A stretch of DNA of 64,000 nucleotides from Corynebacterium auris (GCF_030408575.1 NZ_CP047047.1:186001-250000), one strand, 5' to 3'. Shown: positions 24,875-34,109, numbered from the stretch's first letter. Numbers and translations: made by a program. The notes: generated by a model not told the origin, from the sequence alone.

Positions 24875-27772
24875 GTGGCAGACAACGGCACAACCCTCGT
24901 CATCGTGGAGTCGGCGACGAAGGCGAAAAAGATCCAGAAGTACCTGGGCGACGACTACATCGTTGAGGCGTCGGTCGGGCATATTCGAGATCTTCCGGGC
25001 CGCGCCGCGGACATCCCGGCGAAGTATAAGAAGGAGCCGTGGGCCAAGCTGGGCGTCAACCCCGAGGAGGGCTTCGCGCCGATTTACGTGGTCAGCCCTG
25101 ACAAAAAGAAGAAGGTCTCCGACCTCAAGGACAAGCTCAAGAGGGCCGACCGCTTGCTTCTGGCCACCGACCCGGACCGCGAGGGCGAGGCGATTGCCTG
25201 GCACCTGCTGGAGACACTCAAGCCCACCGTGCCGGTGGAGCGGATGGTGTTTAACGAGATTACCGAGTCCGCCATCCGCGAGGCCGCCGAAAACACCCGC
25301 GAGCTGGACATGGACCTTGTCGAGGCGCAGGAGACGCGCCGCATTCTCGACCGCCTCTACGGCTACGAGGTCTCGCCCGTGCTGTGGAAGAAGGTCATGC
25401 CGCGCCTGTCCGCCGGCCGCGTGCAGTCGGTGGCCACCCGCGTCATCGTCGAGCGCGAGCGCGAACGCATGGCCTTCGTCTCCGCCGAGTACTGGGACCT
25501 GACGGCGACGCTTTCGCCCGGTGGCGATCCCTTCGACGCGAAGCTTGTCGGCGTCGACGGCAAGCGCGTGGCGCAGGGCCGCGACTTCGACGACCGCGGC
25601 CACGTGACGTCGCAGGGCGTCTACGTCGTGGATGAACCGGCGGCGCGCGCCCTCGCCGAAGGTCTCGAAGGCGCGGCGATGCAGGTGGACAAGGTGGAGG
25701 AGAAGCCCTACACCCGCCGCCCCTACGCGCCGTTTATGACCTCTACGCTGCAGCAGGAGGCAGGGCGCAAGCTGCACTTCACCTCGGCGCGCACGATGCG
25801 CATCGCGCAGCGCCTGTACGAAAACGGCCATATCACCTATATGCGTACGGACTCGACGTCGCTGTCGCAGCAGGGGCTCGACGCGGCGCGTTCCGCGGCG
25901 ACCGAGCTCTACGGTTCGGAGTACGTCAGCGACGCGCCGCGCCGGTACGACCGGAAGGTGAAGAACTCGCAGGAGGCGCACGAGGCGATCCGTCCGGCGG
26001 GCGAACGCTTTGCCACCCCGGGCCAGCTGGCTAGCTCCCTCGACGCGGAGGAGTTCAAGCTCTATGAGCTGATCTGGCAGCGCACCGTGGCCTCGCAGAT
26101 GAACGACGCGCGCGGGACGTCCATGAAGGTCACCGTCGCGGGGACCGCCAGCTCCGGCGAGGCGGTCGAGTTTGCCGCGACGGGGCGCACGATCACGTTC
26201 CCGGGCTGGCTGCGCGCGTACTCGGACGCCACCGATCAGGAGGCGCACCTGCCGCGGCTGCGCGAGGGCGACGCGCTGGAGACGCAGGCGATCAGCGTCG
26301 ACGGCCACTCCACGAACCCCCCGGCCCGCTACACCGAGGCGAGCCTGGTGAAGAAGATGGAAGACTTGGGCATTGGGCGCCCGTCGACCTACGCCTCGAT
26401 TATCAAGACGATCCAGGACCGCGGTTACGTCGCCGTGCGCGGGAGCGCGCTCGTGCCCACGTGGGTGGCCTTTTCGGTGGTGGGGCTTCTGGAGAACAAC
26501 TTCGACGCGCTCGTCGATTACGATTTCACCTCCTCGATGGAGGACGAGCTCGACGAGATTGCCCACGGCAACGAGAACCGCACCGAGTGGCTCACCGGCT
26601 TCTACTTCGGCGACGCTGACGCCGAGGACAGCATGGCCGAGGCCGTGGCACGCCGCGGCGGGCTCAAGCACATGATTGAGGACAACCTCGAAAGCATCGA
26701 CGCCCGAGCGGCGAATTCGCTCGCGCTTTTCGACGACGACGAGGGCCGCCCCGTCATCGTCCGCGTGGGGCGCTACGGGCCCTACATCGAACGTCAGGTG
26801 GGCACGGACGCCAACGGCGACCCGGACTACCAGCGCGCCAACGTGCCCGAGTCGGCCACCCCGGACGAGATCACCCTGGAGCTAGCGGAAAAGCTCTTCG
26901 CCACCCCGCGCTCCGGTCGAGAGCTAGGCGAGAACCCGGAGAACGGCCGCATGGTGGTGGCCAAGGAGGGCCGCTTCGGCCCGTACGTCACCGAGCTCGT
27001 GCGCGACGACGAGCGCGAGCGCGCCGAGGCGCACGCCGAGACCGTCGTCGCCGCCGAGCGCGCCGCCGAGGACGAGCAGCGCGCCGCGGAGGGCAAGCGG
27101 GCGAAGAACTGGGAAACCAAGACCGCGGCGGCGCAGAAGGAAAAGCGGATCGCCGCGCTGGTGGACGAGCAGCTGAAACCGGCGACAGCCTCCCTGTTTT
27201 CCACCATGGAGCCGTCGACGGTGACCCTCGAGGAGGCCCTGAAGCTGCTCTCACTGCCGCGCGAGGTGGGCGTGGACCAGTCGGACGGCGAGCTCATTAC
27301 CGCCCAGAACGGCCGCTACGGGCCGTACCTGAAGAAGGGCAACGACTCGCGCTCGCTGAGCAGCGAAGAGCAGATCTTCGACATCACCCTCGAGGAGGCG
27401 CGGCGCATCTACGCCGAGCCGAAGCGGCGCGGCCGTGCCGCGGCGAAGCCGCCGCTGAAGATGCTGGGCGACAACGACGTCTCCGGCAAGCCGATGAGCG
27501 TGAAGGACGGCCGCTTCGGCCCGTACGTCACCGACGGCTCGACCAACGCCTCTCTGCAGCGCGGGGATACCCCGGAGACGATGACGGATCAGCGCGCCAA
27601 CGAGCTGCTCTCGGCCCGCCGCGCCCGCGAGGCGGAGGAGGGCGCCGCGCCCGCGAAGAAGAAAGCGACCAAGAAGGCCGCCACGAAGAAGGCCACGAAG
27701 AAGACAACGAAGAAGGCGACGAAGCGCCCTGCGAAGACGACGAAGCGCGTCGTCCGCGCGAGGAAGAAGTGA
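24875..27772 (+). CDS. topA: DNA topoisomerase I
   Basis: A 965-residue type IA topoisomerase that relaxes negative supercoils. The TOPRIM domain shows VIVESATKAKKIQKYLG and DPDREGEAIAWHLL. The active-site tyrosine is in GHITYMRTDSTSLS. The C-terminal third has at least four GRFGPY/GRYGPY repeats replacing zinc fingers, then a lysine/alanine-rich tail (about residues 925-965) as in other actinobacterial enzymes. GTG 24875 is preferred because GTG 24863 lies inside the ribosome site (AGAAGAGG). The 238-bp upstream region contains a TATAAG-like -10 near 24833. Confidence 0.95.
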   Translation: MADNGTTLVIVESATKAKKIQKYLGDDYIVEASVGHIRDLPGRAADIPAKYKKEPWAKLGVNPEEGFAPIYVVSPDKKKKVSDLKDKLKRADRLLLATDPDREGEAIAWHLLETLKPTVPVERMVFNEITESAIREAAENTRELDMDLVEAQETRRILDRLYGYEVSPVLWKKVMPRLSAGRVQSVATRVIVERERERMAFVSAEYWDLTATLSPGGDPFDAKLVGVDGKRVAQGRDFDDRGHVTSQGVYVVDEPAARALAEGLEGAAMQVDKVEEKPYTRRPYAPFMTSTLQQEAGRKLHFTSARTMRIAQRLYENGHITYMRTDSTSLSQQGLDAARSAATELYGSEYVSDAPRRYDRKVKNSQEAHEAIRPAGERFATPGQLASSLDAEEFKLYELIWQRTVASQMNDARGTSMKVTVAGTASSGEAVEFAATGRTITFPGWLRAYSDATDQEAHLPRLREGDALETQAISVDGHSTNPPARYTEASLVKKMEDLGIGRPSTYASIIKTIQDRGYVAVRGSALVPTWVAFSVVGLLENNFDALVDYDFTSSMEDELDEIAHGNENRTEWLTGFYFGDADAEDSMAEAVARRGGLKHMIEDNLESIDARAANSLALFDDDEGRPVIVRVGRYGPYIERQVGTDANGDPDYQRANVPESATPDEITLELAEKLFATPRSGRELGENPENGRMVVAKEGRFGPYVTELVRDDERERAEAHAETVVAAERAAEDEQRAAEGKRAKNWETKTAAAQKEKRIAALVDEQLKPATASLFSTMEPSTVTLEEALKLLSLPREVGVDQSDGELITAQNGRYGPYLKKGNDSRSLSSEEQIFDITLEEARRIYAEPKRRGRAAAKPPLKMLGDNDVSGKPMSVKDGRFGPYVTDGSTNASLQRGDTPETMTDQRANELLSARRAREAEEGAAPAKKKATKKAATKKATKKTTKKATKRPAKTTKRVVRARKK

Positions 27773-28383
27773 TCCTGCGGACGCTGCGCGGTGCGGAGGC
27801 GCTGGCGCACTCCTTAGCCGCGGCGCGCACCCGCCCGGATCGCGCCGCCTGGGTCGCGTGCACGGCCGCAGCTGTGGCTGGTGTGCGCTTTGCGGAACCC
27901 GCCGCCAGGGCGCTCGCTGCCCCGTGGAACCCCGCGGCGGCGGTGGCGTCGATCGAGCAGCAGCGCGTGCCGCGCACGCCCTCGCTGCTCGGCGTGGGCG
28001 CTTTCGCGCTCGGCCAGGTGGTGTACGCGGCGCGGCTGCTGCGCCTCGGGGTGCGCCCCGACGTCCCGGTGGCGCTCGCCTGCGCGGCGGCCACCGCCGT
28101 CGGCGCTTACTCCGCCCGCGGCACAGGCCTCTCCCCGGCCGCCCTGGTCGGCGGTGCCGCCTCTACTGTGACCACGGCGCTGGCTAACGATCCCGCCCTG
28201 CGCAACGGCGCGCCTGCTTCCGAGGGCATCAGCCACGGCGCCAACCTCGGCTTCGCGGCGGAGGGGCTGCGCCTCGCCGCCAACGCGGCTCCCCGCCGTC
28301 CGCGGGCCCGCCTCCTGGCTGCGCTGTGCGCCGCGACGGGCCTCGTCGGGCAGCTGCTCCTCGCCGACGGCCTGCGGGGCTAG
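27769..28383 (+). CDS. Conserved hypothetical membrane protein
   Basis: A 204-residue, alanine-rich protein starting GTG/ATC as MILRTLRGAEALAHSLAA, overlapping the topA stop by 4 bp. Four or five hydrophobic segments are visible (WVACTAAAVAGVRFA, LLGVGAFALGQVVYAARLL, ALACAAATAVGAYSA, LLAALCAATGLVGQLLL). A conserved-looking SEGISHGANLGFAAEGLR segment precedes the last helix. I do not recognise the family. Coupled to topA by overlap; followed by the 55-bp repeat. Confidence 0.7.
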   Translation: MILRTLRGAEALAHSLAAARTRPDRAAWVACTAAAVAGVRFAEPAARALAAPWNPAAAVASIEQQRVPRTPSLLGVGAFALGQVVYAARLLRLGVRPDVPVALACAAATAVGAYSARGTGLSPAALVGGAASTVTTALANDPALRNGAPASEGISHGANLGFAAEGLRLAANAAPRRPRARLLAALCAATGLVGQLLLADGLRG

Positions 28384-28395
28384 CTTCTCACTGAA

Positions 28396-28450
28396 CTTCC
28401 TACCCAGCTTCCTACTTAACTTCCCAATTGTTATGTTGGGTGGGAAGTTA
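28396..28450. repeat. 55-bp direct repeat, copy 1 (upstream of AlbA_2 gene)
   Basis: Perfectly identical to 29905-29959. It contains the inverted pair TTAACTTCCC / GGGAAGTTA and a -10-like TATGTT (28432-28437) between the arms, so this copy probably holds the promoter and operator of the AlbA_2 gene. Confidence 0.92.
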
Positions 28451-28470
28451 CGTTTGCGGGGAGCATGCAC

Positions 28471-29904
28471 ATGGAAGCGGTCCAGCTCGAGGAGATCATC
28501 GAGAAGCTGAGGGTGATCGGTACCGACCATCAATCGGTCGAAGTCAAAAGCGGTATCGGGAAGAGCATCCGGGAAACCTTGAGCGCTTTTTCCAACGGTA
28601 ACGGCGGGCTCATTATCGCGGGTGTGAGCGAGGAACAGGGCTTTACGCCGGTGCGCGACTTCGATGCTCGGAAAGCGCAGGACCAGCTCGAGCAGCGGTG
28701 TGAACAGGTGACACCGCCAGCTCGCCCGCGGATCGAACTCGTCCCGTTCGAGGGAACGATTCTGCTGGCGGCCACCATCGGGGAGAGCGTGAGTGGTGAT
28801 AAACCCTGCTAGGTCACGGAGCAGGGCCTGTACAACGGGAGCTACATCCGAACCGGTGACGGCGACGTTCGGCTGTCGAGGTACGAGGTAGACAGGCTTT
28901 TAGAGGAGAAGAAGCAGCCAAAGTGGGACGAAGAGCCGGTCGCCGGGGCTCAGGAAGGCCACCTGGACCCGCAGATGCTCGAGGGCTTCTTGCGGGTGCA
29001 CGAGGAACGGCGCCCGAAGACGTTCGCGCAGGGGCGCGACACGGCACTTCGGCGCTTAGGGCTGATCCGTGAGGGATCCCCGACGCTGGCGTCGTTGCTG
29101 GTGATGGGCGAATATCCCCAGGAATTCTACCCGCGGCTTGTGGTGACGTTTGCTGTTTTTCCCGGAACCCGAAAGGGCGAGGTGACGGAGGGGGAGCGGC
29201 TCGTGGATTCCGAGACGATCACGGGCAGCATTCCCGACATCGTGGCCCAAGCGCTCAGAGCGGTCAAGCGCAATATGAGGACAGGGGCGATGATCGAGGG
29301 AGCGTTTCGGCGCGACGTTCCCGACTATCCCGAGGTAGCGGTGCGCGAAGCGCTGGTTAACGCGCTCATGCACAGAGACTATTCGCCGCATTCGCAGGGC
29401 AGCCCGGTGCAGATCAGCATGTTCGTGGACAGGTTGGAGATTTCAAGCCCGGGAGGCTTATACGGGGGCGTCACCCTCCACAACCTCGGTAAGCCAGGCG
29501 TGAGCTCTACGCGAAACCAGCGGATAGCGTCGTTGCTGGAGGACGTTAGGTTCCCCGGCGGGGGTGCCGTTGCTGAGAACCGCGGGACGGGCATTGACAC
29601 CATGAAGAACGCCCTGGCCAAGGCGCTCATGCCCCCACCGGAATACCTCAACACTCTGAACAGCTTCACGGTGCGGTTTTCTCGCCGACGCGTGGCACCA
29701 CGAGAGCAGTACGGGACCGCGCGTGACCGCGTGCGGGGGCACTTGGAGGGGATGGCGTCGGCGTCGACCTCCGAGCTTGTGGCTGCCACTACCCTGAGCC
29801 GCTCTTCCGTGCAAAAGGCTCTGAATGAGCTCATGCGGGACGGGACCGTTGAGCGTACGGAGCCGGCGAGGAGCCCGAAGCAGCGCTACCGCCTGCGCGA
29901 ATAG
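28471..29904 (+). pseudogene. AlbA_2 (Schlafen-type) ATP-binding regulator with in-frame amber codon
   Basis: One reading frame of 477 codons interrupted only by TAG at codon 114 (28810-28812). The N-terminal AlbA_2 domain includes QSVEVKSGIGKSIRETLSAF and SNGNGGLIIAGVSEEQGF. After the stop the frame resumes directly with VTEQGLYNGSYIRTGDGDVR, the end of the same domain. Then comes the RecG-like HATPase_c_4 region (PEVAVREALVNALMHRDYS, ENRGTGIDTM) and a C-terminal winged helix (STSELVAATTLSRSSVQKAL). The family consensus at the stop is a Tyr, one base from TAG. ATG 28471 has GGGGAG 7 nt upstream. Flanked by a perfect 55-bp repeat. Either a fresh nonsense mutation, a sequencing error or readthrough. 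Confidence 0.85.
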
Positions 29905-29959
29905 CTTCCTACCCAGCTTCCTACTTAACTTCCCAATTGTTATGTTGGGTGGGAAGTTA
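29905..29959. repeat. 55-bp direct repeat, copy 2 (downstream of AlbA_2 gene)
   Basis: Perfect copy of 28396-28450, starting right at the AlbA_2 stop. Here the sequence continues with GGTAGGAAGCTA, which pairs with TAGCTTCCTAC at the left edge, so this copy forms a long near-perfect hairpin of about 20 bp that could terminate the AlbA_2 gene and the converging cyclase gene. Confidence 0.92.
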
Positions 29960-29968
29960 GGTAGGAAG

Positions 29969-31495
29969 CTACGACCTGTCCGCCAGCGTCGCCCGCACGG
30001 GGCGCGCCAGCTGCGTCATTTGGTTGCGCCCGCGCAGCTCGATGGACTTCATCAGGGTCCAGCGCTGCTGCTCCACCTCGTTGGCGGCGCGCAGCGTGGT
30101 CGCGTTCGTGAGCACCTGGCCCGGCGTGTCCTTGGCCAGCTCGGTGAGGCGGGCGGCGGCGTTGACGGCGTCGCCGATGACGGTGTACTCGAAGCGGTCG
30201 GAGCCGCCAATGTGGCCGGCTACGACGTGGCCGGAGGCGACGCCGATGCCGGCCTGCAGCTGCAGGCCGAGGATCTCCTGGCGCAGCTCGCGGGCGGCCT
30301 GGAGGGCGTGGGACGTGGCGTCGTGAAGCGCGATGGGCGCGCCGAAGACTGCGAGCGCGGCGTCGCCCTCGAACTTGTTGATCACTCCCTTGTTGCGGTG
30401 GACCACCTCGACGACGACCTCGAAGAAGTCGTTGAGCGCGGCGACGACCTCCTCCGGGGTGTGGTCGACGGCGAACGTGGTGGAGCCGATGACGTCGATG
30501 AACACGACGGCGACCTTACGGTCCTCGCCACCGAGCTCCGGTTTTTCCTCCAGCGCCTTCTGGGCGACCTCGATGCCGACGTAGCGGCCGAAGATGTCGC
30601 GCACGCGCTGGCGCTCGTTGAGCCCGCGCATCATCTCGTTGAAGCCGGCCTGGAGTACGCCGATCTCGGAGCCGTCGTAGATGTCCACCTGGGTGTCGGA
30701 CTGGCCGCGGCGGACCCGGTTGATCGCCTCCTGCAGCTCCTTGATCGGGTCGACGACGCTCATGATGGAAAAGGCCGTGCCCAGGATGCCGGTGACGAGA
30801 GCGGTGACCGCCAGCGCCGTGACGGCGGGGATGAGCTCGCCGGGTGTGTTGGTGAAGTAGTTGTTGCGCTGCGCCCAGATCAGCAGCAGAATGCCGAGCA
30901 CCGGGATACCCGTGGTGGTAAACCACGTGAAGTAGAGCCGCGCGGCGATGGGGGGCTCCAGGGTGGAGTCCTCGAAGCGGCGCGCCAAGGCGCTGGCGGC
31001 GATGGGCCGCACGAGGCGCGCGGCCTGCATGTAGGTCAGGATGGCCACGATGACGCAGGCCATGAGGGTGGACACGACGACGACGACGGTGAGGCGCGCG
31101 CTGATGCCCGAGGCGATAACGCCCGCGATAGCGATGCCGATGAGCCACACCGCGACAACCACCCACGTTTGCAGCCCGGGGATGCGCATCACGAGGTTGC
31201 GCACCATGTTCGGGTCGTGGTCGTCGGGGTTGCGCTGCCAGTCCAACACCGGGCGGAACAGCAAAAAGGTCACAGCGGCGCCGAGGATGACGGCCACGAC
31301 GAGGTAGGTCAGGCCGACAAAGCCCACCCCGTTGCTGGCGATGGAGAGAGACTCCACCTCGGGCAAGGGGATTAAGAAGCGGATGAACAGCATGATCGCC
31401 AGCGCCCCGAGCACGTTGGTGCCCAGAACGGTGGCGGCGTAGAGGGGCCACGAGGTGCCCCAGAGCCACTTCAGGCCGCGCCACAGTCTGTCCAT
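29969..31495 (-). CDS. cyaB: Membrane class III adenylate cyclase with HAMP domain
   Basis: A 508-residue cyclase that makes cAMP from ATP. Six N-terminal membrane helices fill residues 1-240, a HAMP linker follows (DPIKELQEAINRVRRGQ), and the catalytic domain starts near residue 310. Metal-binding aspartates lie in VVFIDVIGSTTF and FEGDAALAVFG; the VIGDAVNAAARL segment supplies the transition-state Asn/Arg region. Related to C. glutamicum CyaB and Rv3645. It should supply the ligand for GlxR in this same window. The ATG at 31495 is chosen; GTG 31501 is possible. TAAGGT 8 nt upstream could act either as -10 or as ribosome site. Confidence 0.92.
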   Translation of the reverse strand: MDRLWRGLKWLWGTSWPLYAATVLGTNVLGALAIMLFIRFLIPLPEVESLSIASNGVGFVGLTYLVVAVILGAAVTFLLFRPVLDWQRNPDDHDPNMVRNLVMRIPGLQTWVVVAVWLIGIAIAGVIASGISARLTVVVVVSTLMACVIVAILTYMQAARLVRPIAASALARRFEDSTLEPPIAARLYFTWFTTTGIPVLGILLLIWAQRNNYFTNTPGELIPAVTALAVTALVTGILGTAFSIMSVVDPIKELQEAINRVRRGQSDTQVDIYDGSEIGVLQAGFNEMMRGLNERQRVRDIFGRYVGIEVAQKALEEKPELGGEDRKVAVVFIDVIGSTTFAVDHTPEEVVAALNDFFEVVVEVVHRNKGVINKFEGDAALAVFGAPIALHDATSHALQAARELRQEILGLQLQAGIGVASGHVVAGHIGGSDRFEYTVIGDAVNAAARLTELAKDTPGQVLTNATTLRAANEVEQQRWTLMKSIELRGRNQMTQLARPVRATLADRS

Positions 31496-31539
31496 GCCCA
31501 CCTACCTTAATGGGATGGTCCGCGTGTCGGGGGAACAAG

Positions 31540-31545
31540 TAGTGT
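31540..31545 (+). promoter_or_regulatory. Leaderless-type -10 element
   Basis: TAGTGT with a 7-nt spacer to GTG 31553. Used to choose that start over GTG 31544, which overlaps the hexamer. Confidence 0.4.
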
Positions 31546-31552
31546 GTCTGAT

Positions 31553-32752
31553 GTGACGTTGAGGAGCGTGAGCGACAGGCTCGCCGACACCCCGCGGGTG
31601 CGCGAGACCATCATGGCGGCCGCGGCCGCCGCCCGGGGCATCGGAGACCCGCGGGCGATGACGCATTCCTGGCTCCTGACGGGCCCGCCCGGCTCGGGCC
31701 GCTCGACGACAGCCCTGGCCTTCGCCGCCGCGCTCGTGTGCACCAACCCGGAGGAGATCGGCTGCGGGCGCTGCAAGGGCTGCCGCGACGCCCTCGCGGA
31801 CTCGCACACCGACATCGTCCACGTCGTGCCCAAGGAGCTGGTGATCCGCGCCAACGCGATGCGCGACATCGTCCACCAGGCCGCCCGCCTGCCCACGGTG
31901 GCGAACTGGCGCGTCATCATCATCGACGACGCCGATCGTTTCACCGAGGAAGCCGCCGACGCCTTTCTCAAAACCGTCGAGGAGCCGCCCGCGAAGACCG
32001 TCATCATCCTCTCCGCCCCCTCGACCGACCCCGAGGACTTCTCCGAGACGCTGCGTTCGCGCTGCCGCCACGTCTACATCCCGGCCCCCTCCGAAGACGA
32101 GATTGTGCGCATCCTCACCGAGGAAGAGGGGGCATCGCTTCACGACGCCCACCTCGCCGCCGCCGCCTCACTGCGCCACATCGGCCGCGCCCGCCTGCTG
32201 GTGAGGAACAAGGACGTGCAGGCGCGCCGCGCGCAGGCGATCAACCTCGCCGAGCTGGTGTTCCACGGCGACCAAGCCTTCCAGGCCGTCGGGGCGCTCG
32301 TCGCTACGGCGAAGAAGGAAGCCGTCTCCGCCTACGCCGAGGAGGACGAGAAGGAGCGCGTGGAGCTGGCGCAGGCCGTCGGTGTCGGCGCCAGGGGGAA
32401 GGGGGCGGCGAAGGCGCTGCGGGGCAGCGAGGCGGCACTACGCGAGCTCGAGGAGCGGCAAAAGAAGCGCTCGACGCGCCGCGGCCGCGACGTCCTCGAC
32501 CTCACACTCGTGGACCTGGCGGGGGTGTACCGCGACGCGATGGTGCTCAAAAGCGGCGCCGACGTCGGGCTGACCCACCCGGATTTCGAGGGGTTGAGCG
32601 CCGAGATCGCCGCCCGGGTGGATCTCGCGGGCCTGGTCGCGTGCCAGGACGCGATTGCGAAGTGCCGCGAAAGCCTGGACCAGAACGTGCAGCCGACTAT
32701 CGCGTTCAACGGGATGCTCGGGCGCATCCGCCAGGCCTGTAACGTCAAGTAA
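31553..32752 (+). CDS. holB: DNA polymerase III subunit delta'
   Basis: A 399-residue clamp-loader subunit. The P-loop region is GPPGSGRSTTALAF, with Arg in place of the catalytic-loop Lys, as expected for the non-hydrolysing delta' subunit. The zinc-binding cysteines occur in CTNPEEIGCGRCKGC. The sensor region VEEPPAKTVIILSAPST and LRSRCRHVYIP (SRC motif) follow. Domains I-II end near residue 210 and the rest is the helical collar domain. Start chosen by the -10 hexamer. It is divergent from the cyclase, as in mycobacteria, and is followed by tRNA-Thr. Confidence 0.92.
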   Translation: MTLRSVSDRLADTPRVRETIMAAAAAARGIGDPRAMTHSWLLTGPPGSGRSTTALAFAAALVCTNPEEIGCGRCKGCRDALADSHTDIVHVVPKELVIRANAMRDIVHQAARLPTVANWRVIIIDDADRFTEEAADAFLKTVEEPPAKTVIILSAPSTDPEDFSETLRSRCRHVYIPAPSEDEIVRILTEEEGASLHDAHLAAAASLRHIGRARLLVRNKDVQARRAQAINLAELVFHGDQAFQAVGALVATAKKEAVSAYAEEDEKERVELAQAVGVGARGKGAAKALRGSEAALRELEERQKKRSTRRGRDVLDLTLVDLAGVYRDAMVLKSGADVGLTHPDFEGLSAEIAARVDLAGLVACQDAIAKCRESLDQNVQPTIAFNGMLGRIRQACNVK

Positions 32753-32826
32753 CCTGCGGGTTTCACACTTTCAGTGCCCCTCGGTTAAGCTATGGCGCGG
32801 ACATACTGCCCTGCGCAGGCGTTCCG

Positions 32827-32902
32827 GCCACCTTAGCTCAGTCGGTAGAGCATCTCACTCGTAATGAGAAGGTCGCGAGTTCGATTCTCGCAGGTGGCTC
32901 CA
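32827..32902 (+). tRNA. tRNA-Thr (CGT)
   Basis: Acceptor GCCACCT/AGGTGGC, D arm GCTCAGTCGGTAGAGC, anticodon arm TCTCA-CTCGTAA-TGAGA with anticodon CGT, T loop TTCGATT, discriminator T, and encoded CCA at 32900-32902. It is immediately followed by the terminator used as the attachment site of the island. Confidence 0.95.
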
Positions 32903-32905
32903 CCA

Positions 32906-32940
32906 AAACCCCAGCTAGACAGCGTTTCTAGCTGGGGTTT
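32906..32940 (+). terminator. tRNA-Thr terminator (contains attL core)
   Basis: A perfect 13-bp stem AAACCCCAGCTAG / CTAGCTGGGGTTT ends in a T run. The 3' arm (32926-32940) is repeated at the far end of the island. Confidence 0.88.
32926..32940 (+). repeat. Candidate attL core
   Basis: TTCTAGCTGGGGTTT, 15 bp, identical to 41390-41404. It lies in the tRNA-Thr terminator at the integrase end of the island. Confidence 0.7.
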
Positions 32941-33588
32941 CACTCGTTCACCGCGCAGGGAAGTTGTCCCGAGAAAGCCCAGGAAGTTTCTCGTATTACC
33001 GAGCACCGACCGAGCACAGACTGAGCGTTGAGGTGATCGCCGAGGACCGTCAGTAATTGCGCTATAAGTTGAGGAACCGCTACGGCGATTACCACACGCA
33101 CCGTCGGAGATGGATATGCTGGAAGCCGACATGAGCCACTCCGCCATGTCCCAAAAAGGCGGAACCCCCGCACCGGCGCCAACCTAATGCGGGTGTTCTG
33201 TGAGGCTAGCTGGACAGCCGCTCGACAGCCTTGCGAACTCCGTCAGCAAGGTACATGGCCACCAGCCGCACCCCGGCCGGCTCGCGATTTCACGCATCGC
33301 GGGCCAGGCCCTCCTCTTACCCTTCTGGGGTTCCGATTCGTTAGGCACTTTCGGTCTCACCTCCCTTCACGGTTAGAGGTGATCGCGGGTCAATCGCCTC
33401 AACCTTGGCGGTGGAGACAATCGCACCGCGAAGGAAGTAGAGCTCCACCAAAGGTGTCACTCTTCTGACAAGAATTTCAGGGGGCCTGTTCAAACGAGGC
33501 CCCGGAATCACGTGCCTGCCATTTTCCGCGTTCGCGCTACATAGAGACGGTTCGCGAATGTCCAAAGCCTGTGGATAAACAAGGCGTA
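32941..33588. other. 648-bp stretch without a supported gene (island left end)
   Basis: Neither strand shows an open frame with a recognisable domain. The minus strand near 33341-33450 has a short stretch (VELYFLRGAIVSTAK...) that could be the tail of a phage structural gene, but it has no start or neighbours to support it. The stretch looks like deleted phage DNA between attL and the integrase remnant. Confidence 0.5.
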
Positions 33589-33780
33589 CTAGCCCGCGGC
33601 CGGCACCGCACGCATAGCTCCGCGCCTGGCAGTTTTCTCTGCACGCCGCGCCGCGTGCCGGGCTTCGCGTTCATGCTCGGCGGTGAGGTGTGCGTCTAGG
33701 GCGTGGGGACTGGCGTCGAGTCCTTCGTCCCAGAGATGGCCGTAGATGTTGAGGGTGGTGGAGGCGTCGCCGTGGCCGGG
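33589..33780 (-). pseudogene. Tyrosine recombinase (integrase) C-terminal remnant
   Basis: Minus-strand frame of about 63 codons reading GHGDASTTLNIYGHLWDEG and ending MRAVPAAG. The segment is the last part of a phage integrase: GHGDASTTLNIYGH contains the conserved His/Trp-region glycine-histidine and the catalytic tyrosine. Everything upstream of this, including the two catalytic arginines, is missing. The break at 33780 joins directly to phage head genes on the other strand. Its place beside attL fits an integrase. Confidence 0.8.
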
Positions 33781-34109
33781 CGCCGCTGCTCGGCCGCCAG
33801 AGGAAGTGGTGCTCCGATAAGTGTATAAAGCGGGTTCAGCGCCCTCCGGAGCGTTACCCGGAACTTCAGCCCGGGACCAACGGGGTAGAGGTTAGCCCGC
33901 GGGGCCTGGCCTCGGTTTTCGAGGCGGCGTCGACCAATGAGGCGCTGGCGACGTACCAGGCGCTGCGTGACTGGCTGGCTCTCGAGATCGACGAGTCAGA
34001 CCAGCCGCACGACGTCGCCGTGCTCTCGGCACGGTTGGCGGACGTCGTGGAGAAGGAGGGAAGTGCTCTTGACGAACTCCGACAGCGACGCGAGCAGCGC
34101 GCCGGGTAG
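33781..34109 (+). pseudogene. 5'-truncated phage small terminase-like gene
   Basis: The open frame enters from the integrase break and reads RKWCSDKCIKRVQRPPERY, a two-cysteine motif, then GLASVFEAASTNEALATYQ and LRDWLALEIDESDQPHDVA, ending LRQRREQRAG. The length and the ALRDWLALEIDE... helical tail resemble small proteins that precede the terminase large subunit in actinophages. The start is gone, so this is a remnant. The next gene begins inside it at 34063. Confidence 0.45.

Noticed and set aside
27769..28383. Lysoplasmalogenase (YhhN) assignment for the membrane protein after topA
   Set aside because: The number of helices is roughly compatible, but I see none of the conserved acidic motifs of that family.
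33341..33565. Minus-strand frame ending VELYFLRGAIVSTAKVEAID...
   Set aside because: The tail looks protein-like and may be a phage tail-gene remnant, but without a start, neighbours or a family match it cannot be supported as a feature.
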